Positions 16,351-22,757 are shown, numbered from the stretch's first letter. The stretch is 26,410 nucleotides of DNA from Clostridiales bacterium (GCA_019418625.1 DYBL01000005.1:1-26410); one strand, 5' to 3'. Numbers and translations: made by a program. The notes: generated from the sequence alone by a model not told the origin.

Positions 16351-16386
16351 ACGCCTCCCAAATTTCGGGAGGCGTTTTCCTTTTTT
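16351..16386 (+). terminator. Intrinsic terminator after the carboxypeptidase gene
   Basis: Nine-base-pair stem ACGCCTCCC/GGGAGGCGT (16351-16359, 16367-16375) with a T-rich tail, 29 nt after the stop. Confidence 0.88.
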
Positions 16387-16391
16387 ATAAA

Positions 16392-16437
16392 TCCTACTTG
16401 ACAAGTAGGAAATAGTATGCTATGACTATATCATAGT
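16392..16437 (+). promoter_or_regulatory. Palindromic promoter/operator of nifS-nifU
   Basis: TTGACA (16398-16403), 17 nt, TATGAC (16421-16426). The -35 box lies inside a perfect palindrome, TCCTACTTG-A-CAAGTAGGA (16392-16410). The -10 region overlaps ACTAT-ATC-ATAGT (16425-16437) and CTATGA/TCATAG (16420-16425, 16431-16436). A dimeric repressor, possibly an IscR/Rrf2-type Fe-S sensor, is a reasonable inference. No regulator gene is adjacent. Confidence 0.7.
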
Positions 16438-16465
16438 AAATATATAGGAAAAGGAGGAAATAAAG

Positions 16466-17653
16466 ATGTACGTCTACGCAGACAATGCGGCCACCACCGC
16501 CATGAGTGAAACTGCCCTGGAGGCCATGCTGCCCTGCCTCCGTGAAGAATATGCCAACCCCTCCAGCCTCCATACGCCCGGCCAGCGGGCAGCGGAGAAA
16601 TTGACCGAAGCCCGGGAGATCTTTGCCCGGCATCTGGGAGCGTCCCCGGCGGAGATCACATTCACCTCCGGCGGCAGCGAGTCCGACAACCAGGCCCTCC
16701 GCTCCGGCGCTATGCTGGGACTGCGGAAGGGGAAGAAGCACATCATCTCCACCAAGTTTGAACACCACGCGGTGCTCCATACGCTTCAGGCTCTGGAGAA
16801 GGAGGGCTTTGCGGTGACCCTGCTGGACATCCCGCCCGACGGCGTGGTGACAGCGGAGCAGGTGCGTGAGGCCATCCGGCCCGACACGGCGCTGGTCTCC
16901 GTCATGTTCGCAAACAACGAGATCGGCACCATCCAGCCTATCGCCCAGATCGCCGCCGTGTGCCGTGAGGCAGGCGTGCTGTTCCATACGGACGCCGTCC
17001 AGGCGGCGGGGCATCTGCCCATCGACGTAAAGGAACTGGGCGTGGACATGCTGTCCCTCTCCGCCCATAAGTTCCACGGACCCAAGGGCGTGGGGGTGCT
17101 GTACGCCCGGCGGGGCGTGGCCCTCACCAACGTCATCTATGGCGGTGCCCAGGAGCGGGGACGCCGGGCCGGTACGGAGAACCTGCCGGGCATCGTGGGC
17201 GCGGCCGCGGCCTTTGAGGAAGCCTGCACCCGCATGGAGGAGAACGCGCAGAAGATGACGGCCCTGCGGGATCGGTTGATCCGGGGCCTGACCGCCATTC
17301 CCCACACGGTGCTCAACGGCGATGCTGTGCGCCGCCTGCCCGGCAACGTGAACGTGTGCTTCGAGGGCATCGAGGGAGAGTCCCTTTTGCTGATGCTGGA
17401 TGCCAAGGGCATTGCGGCCTCCTCCGGCTCCGCCTGCACCTCCGGGTCCCTGGACCCCAGCCATGTGCTGCTGGCCCTGGGCCGGCCCCACGAGGTGGCC
17501 CACGGTTCCCTGCGGCTGAGCCTGAGTCACTACAATACCGACGCCGACGTGGACCACATCCTCTCCGTGGTGCCCGGTGTGGTGGAATATCTGCGGAACA
17601 TGTCCCCGGTGTGGGACGAGCTGGAGCGGGGCGAGCGTCCCCATCTCATTTAA
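16466..17653 (+). CDS. nifS: Cysteine desulfurase NifS
   Basis: NifS/IscS removes sulfur from L-cysteine and passes it as persulfide to the scaffold protein for Fe-S cluster assembly. It is 395 residues, cytoplasmic, with PLP. The opening is YADNAATT (4-11), the phosphate-binding segment TSGGSESDN is at 67-75, the PLP lysine K202 is in LSAHKFHGPKG, and the active-site cysteine C324 is in SSGSACTSGSLDPSHVLLALG, whose loop is of the class with an extended Cys loop. AGGAGG lies 8 nt before the ATG. nifU follows after 17 nt, giving the two-gene Clostridium-type Fe-S operon under the palindromic promoter. Confidence 0.96.
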   Translation: MYVYADNAATTAMSETALEAMLPCLREEYANPSSLHTPGQRAAEKLTEAREIFARHLGASPAEITFTSGGSESDNQALRSGAMLGLRKGKKHIISTKFEHHAVLHTLQALEKEGFAVTLLDIPPDGVVTAEQVREAIRPDTALVSVMFANNEIGTIQPIAQIAAVCREAGVLFHTDAVQAAGHLPIDVKELGVDMLSLSAHKFHGPKGVGVLYARRGVALTNVIYGGAQERGRRAGTENLPGIVGAAAAFEEACTRMEENAQKMTALRDRLIRGLTAIPHTVLNGDAVRRLPGNVNVCFEGIEGESLLLMLDAKGIAASSGSACTSGSLDPSHVLLALGRPHEVAHGSLRLSLSHYNTDADVDHILSVVPGVVEYLRNMSPVWDELERGERPHLI

Positions 17654-17670
17654 AGAAAGGAGCCTTTGTT

Positions 17671-18114
17671 ATGGCGCTTTATAGTAAGGAAGTTATGGAC
17701 CATTTCCAGAATCCCCGGAACGTAGGCAAAATGGAGGACGCCGACGGTGTGGGCGAGGTGGGCAACGCCAAGTGCGGCGACATCATGCGCATGTACATCA
17801 AGGTAGATCCCCAGACCCAGGTCATCACCGACGTGAAGTTCAACACCTTCGGCTGCGGCAGCGCCATTGCCACCAGCTCCATGGCCACGGAGATGATCAA
17901 GGGCAAGAAGGTGAGTGAGGCGCTGGAGCTGAGCAACCGGGCGGTGGTGGAGGCCCTGGGCGGACTGCCCGCCCAGAAGATCCACTGCTCCGTGCTGGCG
18001 GAGGAGGCCGTCCGGGCGGCGGTAAAGGACTACTACGACCGAAACCACATTCCCTACGGCGACGAGCTTACTGCCTGCCAGGGCCACTGCGACACCTGCG
18101 GACACTGTGAGTAA
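17671..18114 (+). CDS. nifU: Fe-S cluster assembly scaffold NifU, Clostridium type
   Basis: A 147-residue IscU-type scaffold on which [Fe-S] clusters are built from NifS-derived sulfur. The cluster ligands are C35 (with D37 in AKCGD), C62 in FGCGSA and C106 in IHCSVLAEEA. The opening YSKEVMDHFQNPRNVG is diagnostic. The chaperone-recognition LPPVK motif of E. coli IscU reads LPAQK here. The C-terminal tail has four extra cysteines (C136, C140, C143, C146), which is more than the catalytic core needs. AAAGGAG lies 8 nt upstream. The gene is the second and last of the operon. Confidence 0.95.
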   Translation: MALYSKEVMDHFQNPRNVGKMEDADGVGEVGNAKCGDIMRMYIKVDPQTQVITDVKFNTFGCGSAIATSSMATEMIKGKKVSEALELSNRAVVEALGGLPAQKIHCSVLAEEAVRAAVKDYYDRNHIPYGDELTACQGHCDTCGHCE

Positions 18115-18116
18115 GC

Positions 18117-18152
18117 AAAAAACCGCTCCGTCGAAAGACGGGGCGGTTTTTC
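18117..18152. terminator. Bidirectional intrinsic terminator
   Basis: A 12-bp stem (18121-18132, 18137-18148, one T/G mismatch) with loop GAAA has an A-run on the left and T-run on the right. It serves nifU and the convergent phosphodiesterase gene. Confidence 0.88.
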
Positions 18153-18170
18153 GTATAGAGGGCGCGGCGT

Positions 18171-18638
18171 TCATTCCAGCAGGTGGGTGGATACGTCCAG
18201 CTTGCCGCCGGTAATGGTCACCAGACCGTAAGAGGGGCGGCGGGGATCTCCGATGCTGCCGGGATTGAGGAAAAAGGTCTTGCCCCGCCGGTCCACCAGG
18301 GGACGGTGGGTATGGCCGAAGAGGAACACGTCCAGATTCTGCTCCTCGGCGGCAAAACCGGCGGTGAGAAGAGACTGCTTGACGCCGTAGGTATGGCCGT
18401 GGCACAGGAGGATGCGGAAGTCCTCTACGAACACCAGTCGTTCCGAAGGCTCTCCGGGGCGGAAGTCGCAGTTGCCGGGCACCTGATAGAAGGGGATGTC
18501 CGGAAAACGGTCATGGAGGCGCTCTCCGTCCCGCCAGCAGTCTCCCAGGTGAAAGATCATCCGCGGGGCAGTGCGCGCTGCCGCCTCCTCCATATTTCGT
18601 ATGTTCCCGTGGGAGTCTGATAGGACCAGGATCTTCAT
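18171..18638 (-). CDS. Metallophosphoesterase, YfcE/MJ0936 family
   Basis: A small two-metal phosphodiesterase of 155 residues, cytoplasmic. Family members hydrolyse model phosphodiesters and the physiological substrate is generally unknown. All motifs are present: LSDSHGN (D8, H10), HLGDC (D33), PGNCD (N56), LLCHGH (H80), FGHTHRP (H109, H111) and NPGSIG. The start has AAAGGAG 8 nt upstream. It is transcribed alone from a near-consensus promoter. Confidence 0.93.
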   Translation of the reverse strand: MKILVLSDSHGNIRNMEEAAARTAPRMIFHLGDCWRDGERLHDRFPDIPFYQVPGNCDFRPGEPSERLVFVEDFRILLCHGHTYGVKQSLLTAGFAAEEQNLDVFLFGHTHRPLVDRRGKTFFLNPGSIGDPRRPSYGLVTITGGKLDVSTHLLE

Positions 18639-18665
18639 GTTTGCGCTCCTTTCGCGGTTTTCTTC

Positions 18666-18694
18666 AGTATAGCGCGTTTATGCCGGCGGCGCAA
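18666..18694 (-). promoter_or_regulatory. Promoter of the phosphodiesterase gene
   Basis: On the minus strand TTGCGC (18694-18689), 17 nt, TATACT (18671-18666), 27 nt before the start codon. Confidence 0.6.
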
Positions 18695-18709
18695 TGTCAG
18701 AAAAAAGCG

Positions 18710-18738
18710 TTGACAAGGGGAGCGCAGCATGCTATGCT
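18710..18738 (+). promoter_or_regulatory. Promoter of the DUF3793 leader
   Basis: TTGACA (18710-18715), 17 nt, TATGCT (18733-18738). Transcription should start near 18745, inside the first operator copy, and leave a leader of about 107 nt. Confidence 0.75.
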
Positions 18739-18742
18739 GTCG

Positions 18743-18829
18743 GTTAGATATAACTAACTAGCTAACAAAACAGTACCTTGCAGCGCCCGTTGCGCTGTTT
18801 TTTCTAAATGACGGTTAGCTAAAACTAAC
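18743..18829 (+). promoter_or_regulatory. Duplicated GTTAG-N6-CTAAC operators flanking a leader terminator
   Basis: Two copies of GTTAG-N6-CTAAC lie at 18743-18758 and 18814-18829. Both fit CGGTTAGNTANAACTAACT. A further CTAAC half-site is at 18762-18766. The first copy covers the expected transcription start and the second lies just before the ribosome site. The form is like metal-dependent DtxR-family boxes. Iron control is an inference that fits the common company of DUF3793 genes. Confidence 0.6.
18781..18803 (+). terminator. Intrinsic terminator inside the DUF3793 leader
   Basis: CAGCGC-CCGTT-GCGCTG followed by TTTTTT (18798-18803) lies between promoter and gene. An upstream AAAACAG (18767-18773) can pair with CTGTTTT (18795-18801) instead, which would break the terminator stem. 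This looks like attenuation, or a short RNA that ends here. Confidence 0.65.
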
Positions 18830-18851
18830 TGCTGGAGTAAGGAGGATACAG

Positions 18852-19418
18852 ATGGAGCGTTCGTTGGATGAGATCATGGTGGAGCAGTGTGCGCCGACGC
18901 TGGCAGGGATCAAGCCTGCCAGCCTGTTTCGCTGCCGGGCGGACGGCGGACGCTGCCCGGCGGAGGCGGTGGAGCGGTGGCGCCGGGAGCTGGAGCCCCG
19001 GGGGATCGTGCTCCGGGTGCTCAAGACCTGTCCGGTGACCGGTGCGTGCATGGTGTATCTCTATCGTCCCACATGGCTGCAGCGGCTGGTGAATGAGCCG
19101 CAGACCCGGGCGTTTTTGTATGAGTGCGGCTACGGGCCGGAGCTGGACGTGGATGCCATGCTGGAGCGGCTTTCCTACCGGTTCTGCCTGGAGGCGGAGT
19201 ACCCGCATGAGATCGGCGTATTCCTGGGGTATCCTTTGGAGGACGTGGTGGGGTTCATCCGCCACCGGGGACGGGAGTTTACGCTCAGCGGCTGCTGGAA
19301 GGTGTACGGAGACCCCCGGGCGGCCCAGCGGCGCTTTGATCAATACCACCGCTGTGCACAGCGGTGCCGGGCACGCTTTCTGGCGGGTACGCCCATCTCC
19401 GCCCTGGCGGCGGGATGA
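18852..19418 (+). CDS. DUF3793 family protein
   Basis: A 188-residue cytoplasmic protein of the DUF3793 family, whose function is unknown. Recognised from MVEQCAPTLAGIKPASLF near the N-terminus, LKTCPVTGACMVYLYRP in the middle and the block YPHEIGVFLGYPLEDVVGFI...LSGCWKVYGD. Several conserved cysteines (in EQCAPT, FRCR, KTCPVTGAC, SGCWKVY) could bind a metal or act in redox chemistry, but this is not shown. AAGGAGG lies 6 nt before the ATG. The gene sits alone behind the two-operator leader and is convergent with the DUF308 gene with only 3 nt between stop codons. Confidence 0.88.
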   Translation: MERSLDEIMVEQCAPTLAGIKPASLFRCRADGGRCPAEAVERWRRELEPRGIVLRVLKTCPVTGACMVYLYRPTWLQRLVNEPQTRAFLYECGYGPELDVDAMLERLSYRFCLEAEYPHEIGVFLGYPLEDVVGFIRHRGREFTLSGCWKVYGDPRAAQRRFDQYHRCAQRCRARFLAGTPISALAAG

Positions 19419-19421
19419 GCG

Positions 19422-19955
19422 TCAGGACCGGGGGCGGGCAAGCAGGGCAGCTGCCAGATCGCCGGCACCGCCGGCCACCAGGCCCGCGCCGAACAGGGCG
19501 ATGGCCGTTCTGGCCGCGCGATAGGGGTCCCACAGCAAAATGATCCCCAGCACCAGCGGCAGCAGAGCGGAAAGGCCCAGAGCCAGAGTGTCTTCCGACC
19601 GGCGGCGCAGGGCAGATACCACCGGCGGGAGCTTGCCCACGCCGTCCAGCGTCAGCAAGGCACCCAGCACCAGCGGCAAAAAGGACAAGACCGCCTGCGG
19701 ACGCAGCAGAGCAAAGGCGGAAAAGGCAAGCGGAAACAAGGTTAAAAATACTTCGCTGCCCCAAGGGAGCCCATACCGCCGCTTCTGCATGTACCGCCAC
19801 AGATGCCCCAGTCCGTAAGCGGCGGTAATAGCGCAGAGCACCCAGACCAGCAATGTTCCGCTTTCGGCGGGAAACAGCAGCAGGAGCAGGCCAAGCAAGA
19901 GATACAGTGCGGCGGTCCAGACAGAGGCGGAGCGGTTCCAGAAAAATTGCAGCAT
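19422..19955 (-). CDS. DUF308 / HdeD-like membrane protein
   Basis: A 177-residue integral membrane protein with about six hydrophobic segments in paired hairpins, the pattern of DUF308 (HdeD-like) proteins. Typical pieces are ALYLLLGLLLLLFPAESG, LSFLPLVLGALLTLDGVGKL and ALLPLVLGIILLWDPYRAA...GAGLVAGGAGDL. E. coli HdeD is linked to acid resistance. The role here is unknown. The start at 19955 has AAGGAGG 8 nt upstream, and a longer in-frame extension upstream has no support. No terminator is visible between its stop and that of DUF3793. Confidence 0.85.
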   Translation of the reverse strand: MLQFFWNRSASVWTAALYLLLGLLLLLFPAESGTLLVWVLCAITAAYGLGHLWRYMQKRRYGLPWGSEVFLTLFPLAFSAFALLRPQAVLSFLPLVLGALLTLDGVGKLPPVVSALRRRSEDTLALGLSALLPLVLGIILLWDPYRAARTAIALFGAGLVAGGAGDLAAALLARPRS

Positions 19956-20106
19956 GTGCGCATCCTCCTTTTCCCTGTTAGCATGCCCCAAAAGAGAAAA
20001 AGCAAGCATCCGGTTTGAAGCGGAACGAATCGGGCAGGATAGATGACGATCATTTGGCCGCCCGATAGACGGATATGGCACTTTCCGGCGGCGGAAAGGA
20101 CGCGGT

Positions 20107-21186
20107 ATGGAACAAGCGCTTGCAATGTTGGAGGGGGGGTGCAGCGCCCTGAGCTGGAGCACCACGGACGGAAGACATTTCTGGGGGAGAAACTTTGACT
20201 TCAACCGTCTGGCGGAGGGGAGCGGGATCATCTATGTGCCTGCCGGGACCAAGTACGCGGTATGCGGCTCATCGCTGACGGGAGATGTGGTGGACCGGAG
20301 TCGGCAGACCGCCTGGTATGCAGCCGTGGGAACGGGGCTTTTGCAGATCCCGTCTTCCCCCATCTTATATGAGGGCATCAATGACCAGGGGCTCATGGGC
20401 GGACAGCTTTGCTACCGTGGCTTTGCCTGCTACGGCACCCAGCGGCCCAAGGGCGCGTGTCCCATTCAGCCGCCGTTTCTGGTGTACCACCTGCTGGCCC
20501 AGTGCGCCACGGTGGAGGAGGCGGTGGACGCCCTGGAAAACAAGCTGTCTTTGGAAAATCGCCCCCTTTTGGGGGCAGTGCCGCCGCTGCACTGGGCATT
20601 CAGCGATCGGACGGGGGAAATGGTGATCGTGGAGCCGGAAGCGGAGGGACTCAAAATCTACCGGCATACCCTTGGGGTCATGACCAACAGTCCCGGCTAT
20701 GCCTGGCACCGGATGAACCTGCTCAATTATGCGGCTGTGCGGGACCTGGATCACGATACTGTGACATTTGGGGATGAGCGGTTGGAGCAGTGCTTCTCCG
20801 GCAGCGGGGCACAAGGTTTGCCCGGAGACTGGAGCGCTCCGTCCCGGTTCGTGCGGCTGGCATTTTTGCGCAAATACGCAGTCAAGGGTGTCAATGAGAC
20901 GCAGGGGGTGGCTCGAATGCTGCGGCTGCTGCAAAGCGCGGCACTTCCGCTGGGGATGGTGCGGGTGAGTCAGCCGGGGCATGTGACGGCGCTGGACAGC
21001 GGCGTGCTGCCATTTGACTACACGGTTTACACCGCTGTCTGCTGCGCAGAGACCGGCCGGTACTACTGGACTACCTACGAAAACCAGCGTGTGCGGTATG
21101 TGACGCTGGGGGATCTGGGGCCGGAGGCGAAGCAGTTTCCTCTGGACTGGGCGCCGGACTTTCAATGCCTGAGCGGGCGGGCATAA
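20107..21186 (+). CDS. Choloylglycine hydrolase family (bile salt hydrolase / penicillin V acylase-like) Ntn hydrolase
   Basis: A 359-residue N-terminal-nucleophile amidase of the linear amide C-N hydrolase family. Such enzymes deconjugate bile salts, or cleave penicillin V or N-acyl-homoserine lactones. The active site is complete at a constant +10 offset from the usual bile salt hydrolase numbering: C12 (Cys2), R28 and D31 in GRNFDF, N92 in EGINDQGL, N194 in MTNSPGY and R247 in SAPSRFVR. The nucleophile follows an 11-residue leader ending in Gly-Gly (MEQALAMLEGG), so it needs leader removal. A second in-frame ATG would leave five residues. No signal peptide, so cytoplasmic. The substrate cannot be decided. 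AAAGGA lies 7-8 nt before the ATG. Confidence 0.92.
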   Translation: MEQALAMLEGGCSALSWSTTDGRHFWGRNFDFNRLAEGSGIIYVPAGTKYAVCGSSLTGDVVDRSRQTAWYAAVGTGLLQIPSSPILYEGINDQGLMGGQLCYRGFACYGTQRPKGACPIQPPFLVYHLLAQCATVEEAVDALENKLSLENRPLLGAVPPLHWAFSDRTGEMVIVEPEAEGLKIYRHTLGVMTNSPGYAWHRMNLLNYAAVRDLDHDTVTFGDERLEQCFSGSGAQGLPGDWSAPSRFVRLAFLRKYAVKGVNETQGVARMLRLLQSAALPLGMVRVSQPGHVTALDSGVLPFDYTVYTAVCCAETGRYYWTTYENQRVRYVTLGDLGPEAKQFPLDWAPDFQCLSGRA

Positions 21187-21222
21187 AAAAATCGTGGTCG
21201 CAAAGTTTACTTTGCGACCACG
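21185..21222 (-). terminator. Terminator-like palindrome facing the choloylglycine hydrolase gene
   Basis: Perfect 14-bp arms CGTGGTCGCAAAGT/ACTTTGCGACCACG (21193-21206, 21209-21222) with A7 (21185-21191) on the left, so the T-tail exists only on the minus strand. It overlaps the stop codon of the plus-strand gene and would stop leftward transcription. Confidence 0.7.
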
Positions 21223-21272
21223 TGAAACGGGTGGACAGTTTCGAGGACTGCCTTCCAGGTCTGCACCCAAAC

Positions 21273-21397
21273 CCAAATCGCAACCCAGCGCAAGCGGTTG
21301 CGATTTGGAAAGGAGGAGCAAGGGAGCGGGCGGATGGCGCTTTTTTGTGCATGAGCATAAAAAAGCGTCGGAGCAAAGCGGACTTTGCTCCGACGTG
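21273..21397. repeat. Structured repeat element, copy 1
   Basis: Order of parts: a 13-bp hairpin (21273-21285 with 21296-21308, CCAAATCGCAACC/GGTTGCGATTTGG) capped by GC-GCAA-GC; then AAAGGAGGAGCA (21309-21320); an inverted repeat GCGCTTTTTT/AAAAAAGCG; a poly-A run; and a 13-bp hairpin (21366-21378, 21383-21395) ending CGACGTG. On the minus strand the last hairpin is a terminator for the orphan gene at 21421-21906. Copy 2 at 22046-22156 has the same order. Confidence 0.75.
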
Positions 21398-21420
21398 AAA
21401 GATCACAACACTATCGATGC

Positions 21421-21906
21421 CTACCTGCTGGAATGGGGATTATTTTTGCCTCTTTTCTTTCGTTGTTGCAGATATATTCTTTTTGTATAATCTCTCCATT
21501 TACTAAGGTCGGGAACGGAATCGTGGCAAAGGATCTGTTCAAAAACGCCGCTTACATCCTCGACCCTGTGAAATTGCGCGCCAAACTGAGTCCATGGATG
21601 TTTCCGCACCCTTACAGTGCCTTTGTAAGCATAACTAAAAACGCAGGGCACTTCAAAATGGAGTTCTACTTCCCATAGGGATTCTCCGTTACGGATCGCT
21701 TGTATATAGGTCAATGGTCCACAGGAAAGGGGTTCTGGATTTATATCAATAATCAGGTAGTTGTTGGGGGCGTTTTGTAGAGAGTGTATAATTAGATCAA
21801 TAATCAAAAACTGCTCCGCGTTGATCGGGTTGTTTACCTTGAGGTTCCATGCCGTTTGTCTTGCCGGATCTTTACATACAATATTTCTTTTTACTTTTGT
21901 GTCCAT
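21421..21906 (-). CDS. Hypothetical protein between the two repeat copies
   Basis: I do not recognise this 161-residue protein. It is a soluble, mixed alpha/beta-looking sequence without a signal peptide, with a mid segment EQFLIIDLIIHSLQNAPNNYLIIDINPEP and a basic C-terminus. Its DNA is clearly lower in GC than the neighbours, which suggests acquisition. ATG 21906 was taken, although GTG 21918 is also in frame. The ribosome site is weak (AAAGGCGG about 11 nt upstream). It is followed by the terminator hairpin of repeat copy 1. Small immunity-type proteins have similar size, but nothing proves that. It is probably but not certainly a real gene. Confidence 0.55.
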   Translation of the reverse strand: MDTKVKRNIVCKDPARQTAWNLKVNNPINAEQFLIIDLIIHSLQNAPNNYLIIDINPEPLSCGPLTYIQAIRNGESLWEVELHFEVPCVFSYAYKGTVRVRKHPWTQFGAQFHRVEDVSGVFEQILCHDSVPDLSKWRDYTKRIYLQQRKKRGKNNPHSSR

Positions 21907-22045
21907 GACCCACCACACCGCCTTTCATGATGCAGTACCATATCACAATACTGTGTTGAAACCATGCTTTTTGTGTTCTGATTTTGGCGTGTTTGCAAAT
22001 CGGATGCCCGGATTTTTCTGGCATCCCGCCGATTCTGCCCCAAAG

Positions 22046-22156
22046 CCAAACCGCAACCCAGCGCAAGCGGTTGCGGTTTGGAAAGGAGGAGCAGCAGAAT
22101 GAGCGCGCTCTGACTTAAAAAAATCGGAGCAAGCGATGGGACGCTTGCTCCGACGT
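22046..22156. repeat. Structured repeat element, copy 2
   Basis: The hairpin arms CCAAACCGCAACC/GGTTGCGGTTTGG (22046-22058, 22069-22081) carry the same GC-GCAA-GC cap as copy 1, followed by AAAGGAGGAGCA (22082-22093), GAGCGCGCTC, a poly-A run and a terminator hairpin ending CGACGTG. Against copy 1 the stem differs by a T-A to C-G pair change (21278/21303 versus 22051/22076) that keeps pairing. Confidence 0.75.
22117..22153 (-). terminator. Terminator of the five-tRNA operon
   Basis: Perfect 12-bp arms TCGGAGCAAGCG/CGCTTGCTCCGA (22124-22135, 22142-22153) with A7 at 22117-22123, a T-run on the minus strand. It starts 2 nt after the CCA end of tRNA-Lys. Confidence 0.85.
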
Positions 22157-22231
22157 GGTGACCCGGCGGGGATTCGAACCCCGGACCCACTGCTTAAAAG
22201 GCAGTTGCTCTGCCGACTGAGCTACCGGGTC
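22156..22231 (-). tRNA. tRNA-Lys (TTT)
   Basis: 76-nt cloverleaf on the minus strand with acceptor GACCCGG/CCGGGTC, anticodon loop CTTTTAA, a GGTTCGAATCC T-loop region and encoded CCA. Last gene of the tRNA operon. Confidence 0.95.
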
Positions 22232-22269
22232 AAAGTTCTATATGATCCCCAAAACAGGGGGAGCGATTC

Positions 22270-22344
22270 TGGCTGGGACGGCTGGACTCGAACCAGCGGA
22301 TGAGGGAGTCAAAGTCCCTTGCCTTACCACTTGGCGACGCCCCA
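22270..22344 (-). tRNA. tRNA-Gln (TTG)
   Basis: 75-nt cloverleaf on the minus strand with acceptor TGGGGCG/CGTCCCA (one G-T wobble), anticodon stem-loop AGGGA-CTTTGAC-TCCCT and encoded GCCA end. Confidence 0.94.
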
Positions 22345-22353
22345 ATGTGGCGG

Positions 22354-22391
22354 AAGTAGGGGATCGGGATAACCCCGATCCCCTACTTTTT
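22354..22391 (+). terminator. Plus-oriented terminator-like hairpin between tRNA-His and tRNA-Gln
   Basis: Perfect 15-bp arms (22354-22368, 22374-22388) with a 5-nt loop and T5 at 22387-22391 on the plus strand. On the minus strand it is a spacer hairpin, probably a processing element. The T-tail would stop antisense transcription. Confidence 0.6.
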
Positions 22392-22392
22392 C

Positions 22393-22469
<77 letters not shown>

Positions 22470-22516
22470 CACATATAAAGGCGCAATATGGTGCTGACCT
22501 TCGCTCCAAGAAGAGC

Positions 22517-22593
<77 letters not shown>

Positions 22594-22603
22594 GAATATA
22601 AAT

Positions 22604-22678
22604 TGGAGCAGGTGACGAGAATCGAACTCGCATCCCCAGCTTGGAAGGCTGGTGCCCTGACCATTGTGCTACACCTGC
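22604..22678 (-). tRNA. tRNA-Gly (TCC)
   Basis: 75-nt cloverleaf on the minus strand with acceptor GCAGGTG/CACCTGC, anticodon loop CTTCCAA and encoded TCCA end. First gene of the operon Gly-Arg-His-Gln-Lys. Confidence 0.95.
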
Positions 22679-22711
22679 GTTTGCCCTCCGTGGAAATCGT
22701 CAGCTTGGATA

Positions 22712-22740
22712 TACTAGCATAGATATTTTTAAATGTCAAC
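22712..22740 (-). promoter_or_regulatory. Promoter of the tRNA operon
   Basis: On the minus strand a consensus TTGACA (22740-22735), 17 nt, TAGTAT (22717-22712), 34 nt before tRNA-Gly. Confidence 0.85.
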
Positions 22741-22757
22741 CCGTTTTGCCAAAATTT

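Noticed and set aside
18743..18829. Metabolite-binding riboswitch in the DUF3793 leader
   Set aside because: The leader is short and the repeated motif is a DNA-type inverted repeat. No conserved riboswitch core could be recognised, so an operator/attenuator reading was kept.
21194..21490. Small plus-strand frames across repeat copy 1, with a similar frame across copy 2
   Set aside because: The shared peptide stretch comes from the repeat DNA itself, whose change between copies keeps base pairing. There is no good start signal.
21187..22156. CRISPR array
   Set aside because: There are only two full repeat copies, about 770 bp apart and with inner structure. There are no regular spacers and no cas genes.
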